NCBI RefSeq assembly: GCF_003688995.1
Contig: NZ_PENI01000018.1
Coordinates: forward strand, 62,001-126,000
Source: Streptomyces shenzhenensis
GTDB taxonomy: Bacteria; Actinomycetota; Actinomycetes; Streptomycetales; Streptomycetaceae
Length of the DNA: 64,000 bases
Direction: 5' to 3'
Under the pieces are notes generated by a model, which worked only from the letters and a program-made list of their open reading frames with translations, was not told the DNA's origin and did no database searches. The position numbers and the translations under genes are program-made. This document shows, piece by piece, positions 17,718 through 26,113 of the stretch (positions are counted from its first letter, which is position 1; each line of letters begins with the position of its first letter).

Positions 17718-19108
17718 GCGGTCCGGCCCAGCGCCGGGGCCTGCGCGGCCTGGTGGGCCTGCCACAGCACGACCACGCCGAGCACGCCGCCGGAGACGGC
17801 GAGCAGCAGCTGCCCGGTGTCGGCGGGGGCACCGCTGGGCAGCACGGCCAGGGCGAGCGCGGCCGTCACGGCGGCCACCCGGTGCCGTACCGAGGTGCTG
17901 GGCGCGGCGGCCGCGATCAGGAACAGGCCCCACAGGGCGTACCAGGGACGGATCGCCGGGCCGAAGGCGGCCACCGCCGCGAGGCTCAGACCGAGTGCGT
18001 ACACCGGGCGCGGGCGCAGCCGCAGCCATATGAAGAGGACGGCGACGGCGGTGGCGGCGAGGCCGAGCGCGTGCCAGGCGGGGACGGCGAGCGGCGCCAG
18101 ATCGCTGCCCAGGTGGGTGAGCAGCGCCCCGGTGGCCCGGCCCAGCAGGCTGGTGAGCGCCCAGTTGTGCGAGGAGACCGGGGTGTCGAGGGCGCCTATC
18201 CAGCCGTATCCGGTGCCGGCCACGGCCGTCGCGACGACCGTGGTCGCCCCGGCCGCGGCCGCCGTCGTCAGGACGGCGCGCAGCGGGCCGCGGCCCGCGC
18301 GCGCCTGGAGCACCACGACCGCGAGCAGGCCGAGCGCGGCGGGCGCCTTGACCAGGGCGGCGAGCGTGACCAGCACGGCGCCGACGGCGGGCCACCGGCC
18401 GAGCGCCGCGACCAGGCCGGCGCCGAGCAGTCCGAGCATGATCGCGTCGTTGTGCGCGCCCGCGACGAGGTGCAGCAGGACCAGCGGGTTGAGGGCGCCG
18501 AGCCACAGCGCGGCGGCGGGGTCGGCGCCGCTGTGCCGGGCGAGCCGGGGCAGGGCCGCCGCCATCAGGGCGACGCCGAGGAGCGCGACCAGCCGCATGC
18601 CGACGAGCCCGGCGGGGAGTTCGCCGCGGGTCAGACCGGACAGGGCCGAGGCGACGGCGAGGAAGGCCGGGCCGTAGGGGGCGGCGGTGTTCTGCCACAC
18701 GGGGGCGACCTCGTCGGCGAGCGGTCCGCCGAGCTGCGCGGGCCCGTACGCGTACACGTCCATGTGGGCGTCGACCATGGCGCCCTGCGCGAGATAGCTG
18801 TACACGTCCCGGCTGAACAGCGGCGGCGCGAGCAGCAGCGGGCTCGCCCAGACCACGAGGACCAGCAGCAGGGCGCGCGGGCTTGGGGGCTCGGGGCCGC
18901 GGACGACCCGGCCGAGCAGCGCCCAGGCCGCGATCAGCAGCACGACGCCGAAGTACACCCCGACCAGGCCGAGGGCCGCCCGCGCCGACGCGGGGGTCAG
19001 GAGTTCCTGGACGGGCAGGGCTCCGGCGCTCTCACCGCCCAGCGCGAGGAAGGCGGTACCGGCCAGGCCGAGCATCTGGCAGCGGCGGAGATCGACGGGG
19101 AAAGCCAT
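17714..19108 (-). CDS. MptB-like alpha-1,6-mannosyltransferase
   Basis: 464-residue membrane protein resembling MptB, the polyprenol-phosphomannose-dependent alpha-(1,6)-mannosyltransferase that starts lipomannan-type chains in actinobacteria. About thirteen helices. The signature loop after the early helices reads SRDVYSYLAQGAMVDAHMD, with an acidic pair near the catalytic position, followed by YGPAQLGGPLADEV, YGPAFLAVASALSGL and AGAHNDAIMLGLL. Coupled to the GT87 gene by an ATGA junction at 17714-17717, so the two likely act in one cell-envelope glycan pathway. ATG 19108 is chosen; GTG 19117 is the alternative, and neither has a strong ribosome-binding site. Confidence 0.85.
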   Translation of the reverse strand: MAFPVDLRRCQMLGLAGTAFLALGGESAGALPVQELLTPASARAALGLVGVYFGVVLLIAAWALLGRVVRGPEPPSPRALLLVLVVWASPLLLAPPLFSRDVYSYLAQGAMVDAHMDVYAYGPAQLGGPLADEVAPVWQNTAAPYGPAFLAVASALSGLTRGELPAGLVGMRLVALLGVALMAAALPRLARHSGADPAAALWLGALNPLVLLHLVAGAHNDAIMLGLLGAGLVAALGRWPAVGAVLVTLAALVKAPAALGLLAVVVLQARAGRGPLRAVLTTAAAAGATTVVATAVAGTGYGWIGALDTPVSSHNWALTSLLGRATGALLTHLGSDLAPLAVPAWHALGLAATAVAVLFIWLRLRPRPVYALGLSLAAVAAFGPAIRPWYALWGLFLIAAAAPSTSVRHRVAAVTAALALAVLPSGAPADTGQLLLAVSGGVLGVVVLWQAHQAAQAPALGRTA

Positions 19109-19221
19109 GGCCAACACTCGGCAAGCGTGTCAACGCCGGGTGGCCGCAAGGCGACGTGCCACTCACCGGTGAGAGACCTGCTCGTGACCGGCGTGTGACC
19201 GGACCCGTACCGGCCGCCCGG

Positions 19222-20160
19222 TCAGAAGACGGACAGGCCGGTGAGCGTGGTGAAACGGTCGAGGGCCGCCACTCCCGCCACGGAGTTGCCGCGCTCGTCG
19301 AGGCCCGGGCTCCAGACGCACAGCGCGCACCGGCCCGGCACGACCGCGATGATCCCGCCGCCCACGCCGCTCTTGCCGGGCAGGCCGACCCGGTAGGCGA
19401 ATTCGCCCGCCGCGTCATAGGTGCCGCAGGTCAGCATGACCGCGTTGACCTGCTTTGCCTGGCTACGGGTGAGCAGCCGGGTGCCGTCGGCGCGGACGCC
19501 GTGCCGGGCCAGGACGGTGGTGGCGAGGGCGAGGTCGGCGCAGGACGCGGCGACGGAGCACTGCCGGAAGTACTGGTCGAGCAGGACGGGGACCGGGTTG
19601 TCGATGTTGCGGTACGAGGCCATGAAGTGGGCCAGGGCCGCGTTGCGGTCGCCGTGCGCGGTCTCGGAGGCGGCGACCTCCAGGTCGAAGTCCAGGTCCG
19701 GGTTGCCGCTCTCGGCGCGCAGGAAGGCCAGCAGTTCCCCGGCCGCGTCCCCGGTACGGGTCTGGAGCCGGTCGGTGACGACGAGGGCGCCCGCGTTGAT
19801 GAACGGGTTGCGCGGGATGCCGTTCTCGTACTCCAGCTGCACCAGGGAGTTGAAGGGGTTGCCGGACGGCTCGCGGCCGACGTGCTCCCACAGTGCGTCG
19901 CCCTCGCGGAACAGGTCGAGGGCGAGCGTGAAGACCTTGGTGATGGACTGCGTCGAGAACGGCCGGCGCCACTCCCCCACCCCGTACACCGTCCCGTCCG
20001 GCTCGGCGACGGCCATGCCGAAGCTGCGCGGGTCGCGGGCCGCGAGCGCCGGGATGTAGTCGGCGGGGCGCCCGCGGCCCGGGGTGCGTCCGATCTCCTC
20101 GGCGATGCGCTCCAGGACCGGCAGGAAGGCGGCGGACGACGTCACTGTCATGATCGCCAT
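19222..20160 (-). CDS. glsA: Glutaminase A
   Basis: 312-residue serine-dependent glutaminase (beta-lactamase-like fold) that hydrolyses L-glutamine to glutamate and ammonia. Active-site Ser-x-x-Lys is in FSTQSITKVF (Ser72, Lys75); other conserved blocks are GNPFNSLVQLEYENGIPRNP, INAGALVVTD, NIDNPVPVLLDQYFRQCS and GLPGKSGVGGGI. Length matches the family. Last gene of a minus-strand run: FadR-type regulator, asparaginase, aspartase, glutaminase, with gaps of 36 and 65 bp after aspartase and asparaginase. The run would release ammonia and dicarboxylates from Gln, Asn and Asp. ATG 20160 or 20151 could be the start. Confidence 0.95.
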   Translation of the reverse strand: MAIMTVTSSAAFLPVLERIAEEIGRTPGRGRPADYIPALAARDPRSFGMAVAEPDGTVYGVGEWRRPFSTQSITKVFTLALDLFREGDALWEHVGREPSGNPFNSLVQLEYENGIPRNPFINAGALVVTDRLQTRTGDAAGELLAFLRAESGNPDLDFDLEVAASETAHGDRNAALAHFMASYRNIDNPVPVLLDQYFRQCSVAASCADLALATTVLARHGVRADGTRLLTRSQAKQVNAVMLTCGTYDAAGEFAYRVGLPGKSGVGGGIIAVVPGRCALCVWSPGLDERGNSVAGVAALDRFTTLTGLSVF

Positions 20161-20196
20161 TGTGCCGCCGGACCGGCCGCGGTGCCTCGCCGCGGC

Positions 20197-21609
20197 TCAG
20201 ACGGTGGGCGCCCCGTTGCCGGCGACGATCTCCGGACGCAGCAGGTCGGCCAGGGTCGCGGCGGGCAACAGGCCCTTCTCCAGGACGAGTTCGGCCACGC
20301 CACGGCCGGTGGTCAGGGCCTCCTTGGCGATGTCGGTGGCGGCCGCGTAGCCGATGTGCGGGTTGAGCGCGGTGACCAGGCCGATGGAGTTCTCCACGGT
20401 GGCGCGCAGCTTGTCGGTGTTCGCGGTGATGCCGGCGACGCACCGTTCGGCGAGCGTGACGCAGGCGTTGCGCAGATGCGTGATGCTCTCCGACAGGGAG
20501 TGCAGGATGATCGGCTCGAAGGCGTTGAGCTGGAGCTGTCCCGCCTCGGCGGCCATGGTGATGGCGACGTCGTTGCCGATGACCTCGAAGGCGACCTGGT
20601 TGACGACCTCGGGGATCACCGGGTTGACCTTGCCCGGCATGATGCTCGAACCGGCCTGCACGGGCGGCAGGTTGATCTCGCCGAGGCCGGCGCGCGGGCC
20701 GGACGACAGCAGGCGCAGGTCGTTGCAGCTCTTGGAGAGCTTGACCGCGATCCGTTTGAGGACGCCGGACATCTGCACGAAGGCGCCGCAGTCCTGGGTG
20801 GCCTCGACCAGGTTGGCGGCGGTGACCAGCGGCAGGCCGGTGATCTCGGAGAGCCGGCGGCGGGCCGCCTCGGCGTACCCGGCGGGCGCGTTGAGTCCCG
20901 TGCCGATCGCCGTGGCGCCGAGGTTGATCTCGTGGATCAGCTCGACGGCCTCCGCGAGCCGGCTGCGGTCCTCGTCGAGCATGACGGCGTACGCCGAGAA
21001 CTCCTGCCCGAGGGTCATCGGCACCGCGTCCTGGAGCTGGGTGCGGCCCATCTTCAGCACGTCGCGGAACTCGACGGCCTTGCGGGCGAAGGCGTCCTGG
21101 AGGACCGCCATGGCCTTGAGCAGGCCGCGCACCGCGAAGACGGTCGCGATCTTCACCGCGGTCGGGTAGACGTCGTTGGTGGACTGGCCGAGGTTGACGT
21201 CCTCGTTGGGGTGCAGATGCCGGTACTGGCCCCTGTCGTGCCCGAGCAGTTCCAGTGCGCGGTTGGCGACGACCTCGTTGGCGTTCATGTTGGTCGAGGT
21301 GCCGGCGCCGCCCTGGACGACGTCGACGACGAACTGGTCGTGCAGGTCGCCGGCGCGGATCTCCCGGCAGGCGGCCACGATCGCGGCGGCCTTCTCGGGT
21401 GCCAGCAGCCCGAGTTCCTCGTTGGCGAGGGCGGCGGCCTCCTTGACCGCGGCGAGGGCGTCGATCAGGTGCGGGTAGGCCGATATCGGCGTGCCGGTGA
21501 TGGCGAAGTTCTCCGTGGCGCGCAGGGTGTGGATCCCCCAGTACGCGTCGGCGGGAACGTCCCGGTCGCCGAGCAGGTCGTGTTCGCGGCGGGTGAGTGC
21601 GGCGGTCAT
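20197..21609 (-). CDS. aspA: Aspartate ammonia-lyase
   Basis: 470-residue aspartase of the fumarase/aspartase superfamily, converting L-aspartate to fumarate and ammonia in the cytoplasm. Conserved blocks: GTSTNMNANEV, HPNEDVNLGQSTNDVYPTA, GRTQLQDAVPMTLGQEF, and the family signature GSSIMPGKVNPVIPE with the catalytic serine loop. Length is as expected. Sits between asparaginase (upstream) and glutaminase (downstream) in a likely operon led by a FadR-type regulator, so Asn can be turned into Asp and then fumarate by neighbouring gene products. Confidence 0.96.
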   Translation of the reverse strand: MTAALTRREHDLLGDRDVPADAYWGIHTLRATENFAITGTPISAYPHLIDALAAVKEAAALANEELGLLAPEKAAAIVAACREIRAGDLHDQFVVDVVQGGAGTSTNMNANEVVANRALELLGHDRGQYRHLHPNEDVNLGQSTNDVYPTAVKIATVFAVRGLLKAMAVLQDAFARKAVEFRDVLKMGRTQLQDAVPMTLGQEFSAYAVMLDEDRSRLAEAVELIHEINLGATAIGTGLNAPAGYAEAARRRLSEITGLPLVTAANLVEATQDCGAFVQMSGVLKRIAVKLSKSCNDLRLLSSGPRAGLGEINLPPVQAGSSIMPGKVNPVIPEVVNQVAFEVIGNDVAITMAAEAGQLQLNAFEPIILHSLSESITHLRNACVTLAERCVAGITANTDKLRATVENSIGLVTALNPHIGYAAATDIAKEALTTGRGVAELVLEKGLLPAATLADLLRPEIVAGNGAPTV

Positions 21610-21674
21610 GACGGAGCGGTTCCTCTTTCGGGAGGGTGCGGGTGGGCGGCGGGTCGTGCGCGCCGGCCGGGGTG

Positions 21675-22691
21675 TCAGGCGCCGGCCGGCAGGGGCAGCG
21701 GGTCCAGTGCGCGCACCGGGCGTACGCGGCCGACCGGTGCTCCGCCGCCGAGCAGCGGCTCGCCCGCGAACTCCGTGAGCAGCGCCGGGTCGACGCAGGC
21801 GCGGGCCAGCGCCGCAGTGGCGACCGGGACGCGGGCCCGGGCCGCGCCGTCGGCGATCTTGACGGCGATCGCGCGGCCGTCCGGCAGCGCGGCGACCTCG
21901 ACCCCCTCGAACCCGTCCTTGGCGAGCAGCCCGGGCACGGCCCGCATCAGCGCGGCCACGTCCCGCCCGGCCCCGGAGGCCATCTCGGCGTGCTCGCGCA
22001 TCGCGTCGGCGACCCGCGCCTCGGGGGTGCCGGGCGGGGCGGTGGTGATCCGGGCGGCGGCCCGGGCCAGGCCGTGCAGGGAGACGGCGAACAGCGGGGC
22101 GCCGCAGCCGTCCACCGTGACCCGGGCGATCCGCTGCCCGGTGAGGTCCACGACGGTCTCGGCGATCGCCTGCTGGAGCGGGTGGGCCGGGTCCAGGTAG
22201 TCGTCCAGGGACCAGCCGTCGAGCCGCGCGGTGTGGAGCATCGCCGCGTGCTTGCCTGAGCAGTTCTGGGCGAGCCGCGAGGGCGGCCGGCCCTCGCGCA
22301 CCCAGGCGTCCCGGACGGCGGGGCCGAACGGCAGGTCCGGGACGTTGCGCAGGTCGTCCTCGGTGAGACCGGCCAGTTCGAGGATGCGCCGGGCGCCGGC
22401 GAGGTGGCGCTCCTCGCCCGAGTGGCTCGCCGCGGCCAGCGAGAGCAGCTCGCCGTCGAGCGGCAGCCCGGCCCGCACCATGGCCACGGCCTGGACGGGC
22501 TTGAGGGCCGAGCGCGGGTAGAACGCGGCCTCGATGTCGCCGAGTTGGAAGAGGACCTCACCGTCGGCGCCGAGCACGACGACGGAACCGTGGTGGACGC
22601 CCTCGACGACCCCGCCGCGCAGGAGATGGGCGACGGGGGCGTGCAGGGGTTCCCGGACGACGGGTGCGTCCGCGGGCGGACTGCTGTGCAT
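21675..22691 (-). CDS. Asparaginase, AnsA-II (thermolabile) type
   Basis: 338-residue asparaginase of the family typified by Rhizobium etli thermolabile asparaginase, unrelated in sequence to E. coli AnsA/AnsB. Conserved blocks: RGGVVEGVHHGSVVVLGADG, FYPRSALKPVQAVAMV (Ser-Lys pair), AAASHSGEERHL, NCSGKHAAML and VDGCGAPLFAVSL. It should hydrolyse L-asparagine to aspartate and ammonia. ATG 22691 is chosen by protein alignment; GTG 22739 is possible and has a GGAG upstream. The gene follows the FadR-type regulator and precedes aspartase. Confidence 0.9.
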   Translation of the reverse strand: MHSSPPADAPVVREPLHAPVAHLLRGGVVEGVHHGSVVVLGADGEVLFQLGDIEAAFYPRSALKPVQAVAMVRAGLPLDGELLSLAAASHSGEERHLAGARRILELAGLTEDDLRNVPDLPFGPAVRDAWVREGRPPSRLAQNCSGKHAAMLHTARLDGWSLDDYLDPAHPLQQAIAETVVDLTGQRIARVTVDGCGAPLFAVSLHGLARAAARITTAPPGTPEARVADAMREHAEMASGAGRDVAALMRAVPGLLAKDGFEGVEVAALPDGRAIAVKIADGAARARVPVATAALARACVDPALLTEFAGEPLLGGGAPVGRVRPVRALDPLPLPAGA

Positions 22692-22818
22692 CACTGCCTG
22701 GCCGATGGGTGAGTCGGGACGGACCGGCGCGGGGTTCACGCGTCGGCTCCGGTGGACGTGCGCGCCAGGCGGCCGCGGGGGTGCGAAGGACGTGTCCCGT
22801 CCGTGCGGTTCTGCTCGC

Positions 22819-23550
22819 TCACGCCTCGGGTCCGCCTTCCGTGGAGGTGTCGGCGCGCCCGCGGCGCACGATGTCGGTGAGGGTGGTCTCGACGCGGTCG
22901 AGATGGTGGGACATGGCGTCCACCGCGTCGCGCTCGGAGCCGTCGGTCAGCGCCTCGACGATCGCCCGGTGCTCCCGGTTGGACTGCTCGCGCCGCCCGC
23001 CGAGTTCGTTGAGGAAGGCCGACTGCCGGGCCAGCGCGTCCCGGATCTCCTCGATGACGCGGCGGAAGACGGGGTTCTGCGCGGCCTCGGCCACCGCGAG
23101 GTGGAAGAGGGTGTCCATGGCGACCCAGGCGGTGGTGTCCGTCTCCCGCTCCATGCGGTCGAGGAGGTGCGCCAGGTGGTCGAGGTTCTCCGGGGTGCGG
23201 CGCAGCGCCGCGTACCCGGCGACCGGGATCTCCACATGGCGGCGGACCTCCAGCAGGTCGCTGGCCGCGTAGTCGCCGAAGGTGGGGTCCTCGACGGCGT
23301 TCGCGACGACGAAGGTGCCCTTGCCGGTCCGGGAGACCGTGAGGCCCATCGTCTGCAGTGCCCGCAGGGCCTCGCGGAGCACGGGCCGGGAGACTTCGAG
23401 CGTGCGGCACAGCTCCGCCTCGGAGGGGAGCTTGTCGCCGATCGCGTAGGTGCCGCTCTCGATGGTGCCGCGGAGGTGGGCGAGTACCGCTTCCATCGCG
23501 CTGACGCGCCGCGGCCCCGGGCCACCTGTCTGGCTGTCTGACAGGTTCAC
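22819..23550 (-). CDS. FadR-type GntR regulator of the Asn/Asp/Gln operon
   Basis: 243-residue GntR-family regulator. N-terminal winged helix: AVLAHLRGTIESGTYAIGDK then LPSEAELCRTLEVSRPVLRE and the wing GLTVSRTGKGTFVV. The C-terminal FCD-type all-helical domain binds a metal and carboxylic ligand: DLLEVRRHVEIPVAG, TLFHLAVAEAAQNPVF and SNREHRAIVEAL supply the Asp/His ligands. It is the first gene before asparaginase, aspartase and glutaminase, so it probably senses an amino or dicarboxylic acid from that pathway. GTG 23550 is chosen for GGAG at suitable spacing; an inverted repeat overlapping the first codons suggests autoregulation. Confidence 0.88.
   Translation of the reverse strand: MNLSDSQTGGPGPRRVSAMEAVLAHLRGTIESGTYAIGDKLPSEAELCRTLEVSRPVLREALRALQTMGLTVSRTGKGTFVVANAVEDPTFGDYAASDLLEVRRHVEIPVAGYAALRRTPENLDHLAHLLDRMERETDTTAWVAMDTLFHLAVAEAAQNPVFRRVIEEIRDALARQSAFLNELGGRREQSNREHRAIVEALTDGSERDAVDAMSHHLDRVETTLTDIVRRGRADTSTEGGPEA
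23524..23546. promoter_or_regulatory. Inverted repeat, likely FadR-type operator
   Basis: ACCTGTC and GACAGGT form perfect 7-bp arms around a 9-bp spacer, and the overlapping TGTCTGACA (23535-23543) is itself symmetric. It lies within the first codons of the regulator gene if GTG 23550 is the start. This would be a normal operator position if translation began further downstream or the RNA is leaderless. Confidence 0.5.
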
Positions 23551-23784
23551 GAGAGTGATACTCCGGGGCACGTCGGGGAACTGTCAAGGGCGGCGGAAGA
23601 CGGCCTTCACGTGTCCGGCGCCCCCTGCGGTCGGCCGCGTCCCGGGCGGCCGCGCGGGCGCGGCCCTCTTCGCGCGCGGCGCCGGAGGGGCGTACGGCGT
23701 CGAGGCGCGGTCGGTCCGGGTGGGCGGCGGGGTGCGGCGCGCGGGTGTCCCGCGATCGCGGCGCGCCGACGCCGGCCTCTGCGG

Positions 23785-23998
23785 GCGTCCGCTGCCGGGG
23801 CACGCCCGTGGCCAGGAGGGCATCAGCTGCCGAGCACGCCCACGACCAGGCGGGGGGCGTCAGCTGCCGAGCACGCCCACAGCCGGGCGGGCGTCAACCG
23901 CCGAGCACGCCCACGACCAGGCGGGGGCGTCAGCTGCCGAGCGCACCCACAGCCGGGCGGGGGCGTCAGCTGCCGAGCACGCCCGTGGCCAGCAGGCC
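23785..23998. repeat. 36-bp tandem array derived from the 3' end of uppP
   Basis: Six head-to-tail units start at 23785, 23821, 23857, 23891, 23927 and 23963; all are 36 bp except the third, which is 34 bp. Each carries a version of GCGTCAGCTGCCGAGCACGC. The last unit is the actual end of uppP including its stop codon (23966-23968); the others are copies lying downstream of it. Middle units alternate between two variants (CCACGACCAGGCGGG and CCACAGCCGGGCGGG), which points to secondary 72-bp duplications. Confidence 0.85.
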
Positions 23999-24802
23999 GA
24001 AGAGGACCGCGCCGATGACGAGGCGGTAGAGCACGAAGGCGTTGAAGGAGTGCCGGGCGACGAACTTCAGCAGCCAGGCGATGGAGGCGTAGGCGACGCC
24101 GAAGGAGACCACCGTGCCGACGGCGAGGGGGGCGGCGCCCACGCCCGCGCCCAGGGCGTCCTTCAGTTCGTAGATGCCGGCGCCGGTCAGGGCCGGGATG
24201 CCGAGGAAGAAGGACAGGCGGGTGGCGGCGACCCGGTCCAGGTCGAGGATGAGCGCGGTGGACATGGTGGCACCGGAGCGGGAGAAGCCGGGGAAGAGCA
24301 GGGCGAGGATCTGCGAGCAGCCGACCAGCATCGCGTCCTTGAAGGAGGTGTCGTCCTCACCGCGCTTGTGCCGTCCCATCTGGTCGGCGACCCACATGAC
24401 GCCGCTGCCGGCGATCAGCGAGCCGGCCACCACCCACAGCGAGCCGAGCGGGCCGTCGATCAACGGCTTGGCGGCCAGGCCCACGACGACGATGGGGAGG
24501 GTGGCGTAGATCACCCACCAGGCGAACTTGTAGTCGTGGTGCACACGCTCCTCGGGATCGCGCAGACCCCGGCCCCAGGCGGAGACGATCCGCACGATGT
24601 CCTTGAAGAAGTACACGAGCACGGCGGCGATGGCGCCGACCTGGATGACGGCGGAGAACCCGACGACGGACTTGTCGTCGACGGGGATGTTCATGAGCCC
24701 CTCGGTGATCTTGAGGTGGCCGGTGGAGGACACGGGGAGGAACTCGGTCACCCCCTCGACGACTCCGAGGACGACGGCCTGACCGACGGAGATGGCGCTC
24801 AT
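23966..24802 (-). CDS. uppP: Undecaprenyl-diphosphate phosphatase
   Basis: 278-residue integral membrane phosphatase (UppP/BacA) that regenerates undecaprenyl phosphate, the lipid carrier for peptidoglycan and other envelope polymers; extra activity gives bacitracin resistance. About eight helices. Signature motifs: EGVTEFLPVSSTGHL near the N terminus and PGFSRSGATMSTAL in the second half, with the conserved Glu, Ser, His and Arg. ATG 24802 is placed at the usual N terminus. The last codons and stop lie in the first unit of a 36-bp tandem array that continues downstream. Confidence 0.95.
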   Translation of the reverse strand: MSAISVGQAVVLGVVEGVTEFLPVSSTGHLKITEGLMNIPVDDKSVVGFSAVIQVGAIAAVLVYFFKDIVRIVSAWGRGLRDPEERVHHDYKFAWWVIYATLPIVVVGLAAKPLIDGPLGSLWVVAGSLIAGSGVMWVADQMGRHKRGEDDTSFKDAMLVGCSQILALLFPGFSRSGATMSTALILDLDRVAATRLSFFLGIPALTGAGIYELKDALGAGVGAAPLAVGTVVSFGVAYASIAWLLKFVARHSFNAFVLYRLVIGAVLFGLLATGVLGS

Positions 24803-25133
24803 GGGATCCAGTTCTGAGGAGTTGGTCGACAGTGCTGTAGACAGTCTTACTACGCCCGGGCACACCGCAAGCACCCGCGCCCGGACGCCGCCACGGCCGT
24901 CGGCGGGCCGCGGATCAGGCAGCCCGCGGTGCGCACCGCGCAGGCACCCCGGAAGAGGCCGGGTCACGCCCGGGCCTCACCGTACGGTCGGCCGGACGGC
25001 GCGGCGGGACACCGGGCCCGGCACGGGGGCGGCGCCTCACCCGTTCACAACGACTTCTTACTCTCCATGCCCGTATCGTCCCGTTTCGCCGAACCCCTGG
25101 CGTGGCGTGCCGCCGGGACCGTGGGACGCCCGG
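24803..25133. other. Gene-free stretch upstream of uppP
   Basis: No gene seen. A relatively AT-rich patch (about 25035-25085) reads on the minus strand as ATG then ESKKSL and stop without a good ribosome-binding site; it is not called. The uppP promoter is expected just upstream of 24802 near GTAGTAAGACTGTCTACAGC (minus strand), but no confident -35/-10 pair was found. Confidence 0.3.
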
Positions 25134-25427
25134 CTACCAGCCCTTCTCGAACAGCCGGGACACCTCGGCGATACGGACCTCGTCGCGCCGGTAGTGGGTA
25201 CGGCGCCGGATCCGCTTGGTGCGCAGCAGACCGATCCCGGCCAGGAGCCGGAGGTGGTTGTCGGCGACCCGGCGGGACACACCAAGCTTGGCCGCGACGG
25301 CGCGTGCGGTGACGCCGTCCTCGGCCGGATCCGCGTGGCGCCCGCGCCCGCGCGGAAAGTGGCCGGCGGGATCCTTCAGCCATTCGAGGATCTCCAGGCG
25401 CGTCCTGCCCACGGGGGTCCGCAGCAC
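25134..25427 (-). CDS. ArsR-like winged-helix regulator
   Basis: 97-residue single-domain DNA-binding protein. GTG 25427 is chosen because GGAGGTGACGAG lies directly upstream. It begins MLRTPVGRTRLEILEWLKDP, typical of ArsR/SmtB-like regulators, followed by the helix-turn-helix GVTARAVAAKLGVSRRVADNHLRLLAGIGLL and a basic wing RTKRIRRRTHYRRDEVRI. No metal-binding cysteine motif (CxC) is present, so it is unlikely to be a metal sensor. Small ArsR-like proteins of this type are often found beside secondary-metabolism or hydrolase genes. No target is obvious. Confidence 0.8.
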   Translation of the reverse strand: MLRTPVGRTRLEILEWLKDPAGHFPRGRGRHADPAEDGVTARAVAAKLGVSRRVADNHLRLLAGIGLLRTKRIRRRTHYRRDEVRIAEVSRLFEKGW

Positions 25428-25670
25428 CTCGTCACCTCCGGCGGAGCCACCCTCGTGCCCCGGCCCCCCACCGTCCCGCAGCCGGCACGGCGGCGCCCCC
25501 GACTCCTCACCCGTTGTCCGGGACCGAACGCCGGAAGGCCCGAAGACCGCCCGCCCGGACCACCCCGCACGGACTCCGGACCACAACCGGCCCGCACGGC
25601 CGGGCCCGGCCGGCGGTGGCCGAGCCGGAATGACGGTGAAGCGGGCCGCGGGTCGCATGTGTTCGCACTA

Positions 25671-25684
25671 GTTGCATGCTCAAC
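25671..25684. promoter_or_regulatory. Inverted repeat upstream of marR
   Basis: GTTG and CAAC flank CATGCT, 31 bp before the MarR start at 25715; TTGCAT inside it could be a -35 box. The half-sites match those of the palindrome before the first MarR gene (7304-7318), fitting MarR autoregulation. Confidence 0.4.
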
Positions 25685-25714
25685 AATTGGCCGGATCGGT
25701 GTTACCGTGCGGGT

Positions 25715-26113
25715 ATGGCAGTCAAGACGGACGACGCCCGGCTTGAGGATCGTTGGCGGGGCATCCTGTCGGTGCACGCGCGCACGATGTGTGAGATAGA
25801 CCGGGTCCTGCACCCGTACGGCCTGGGCGCGAGCGACTTCGAGGTGCTCGACATCCTGGCCACCGAGTCGCTCCGGGAGGGCGACCAGTGCCGGGTGCAG
25901 AACCTCGTCGGACGGGTCCATCTCAGCCAGAGCGCCCTGTCCCGGCTGATCGGACGGCTGGAGAAGGACGGCCTGGTGGAGCGCTCGGTGTGTGCCGAGG
26001 ACCGCCGCGGCGTGTGGGTCGCGCTCACCCGCAAGGGCCGTGACCTGCACACCGAGGTGCTGCCGCGGCAGCGGGCGGTGCTGGCGCGGACGCTGGCCGG
26101 CCCGGTCGGCTAG
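25715..26113 (+). CDS. MarR family transcriptional regulator
   Basis: 132-residue winged-helix regulator. Core: LSVHARTMCEIDRVLHPYGL (dimer helix), FEVLDILATES, recognition region VQNLVGRVHLSQSALSRLIGRLEKDGLV and wing ERSVCAEDRRGVWVALTRKG. Three cysteines (in RTMCEID, DQCRVQ and RSVCAED) could make it redox-responsive. ATG 25715 has only a weak ribosome-binding site and an AT-richer promoter just upstream, so the transcript may be nearly leaderless. It is convergent with the pqqB-like gene, the two overlapping by 4 nt at CTAG. Confidence 0.9.
   Translation: MAVKTDDARLEDRWRGILSVHARTMCEIDRVLHPYGLGASDFEVLDILATESLREGDQCRVQNLVGRVHLSQSALSRLIGRLEKDGLVERSVCAEDRRGVWVALTRKGRDLHTEVLPRQRAVLARTLAGPVG

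Noticed and set aside
18883..22200. Plus-strand open frame of about 1,100 codons
   Set aside because: Antisense to MptB-like, glutaminase, aspartase and asparaginase genes; no recognisable domain.
23785..23998. CRISPR array
   Set aside because: Units are contiguous 36-bp copies with no unique spacers, and they derive from the uppP 3' end; no cas genes nearby.
25036..25070. Seven-codon minus-strand frame (ESKKSL) in an AT-richer patch
   Set aside because: No ribosome-binding site, no conserved pattern and no downstream gene in leader position.
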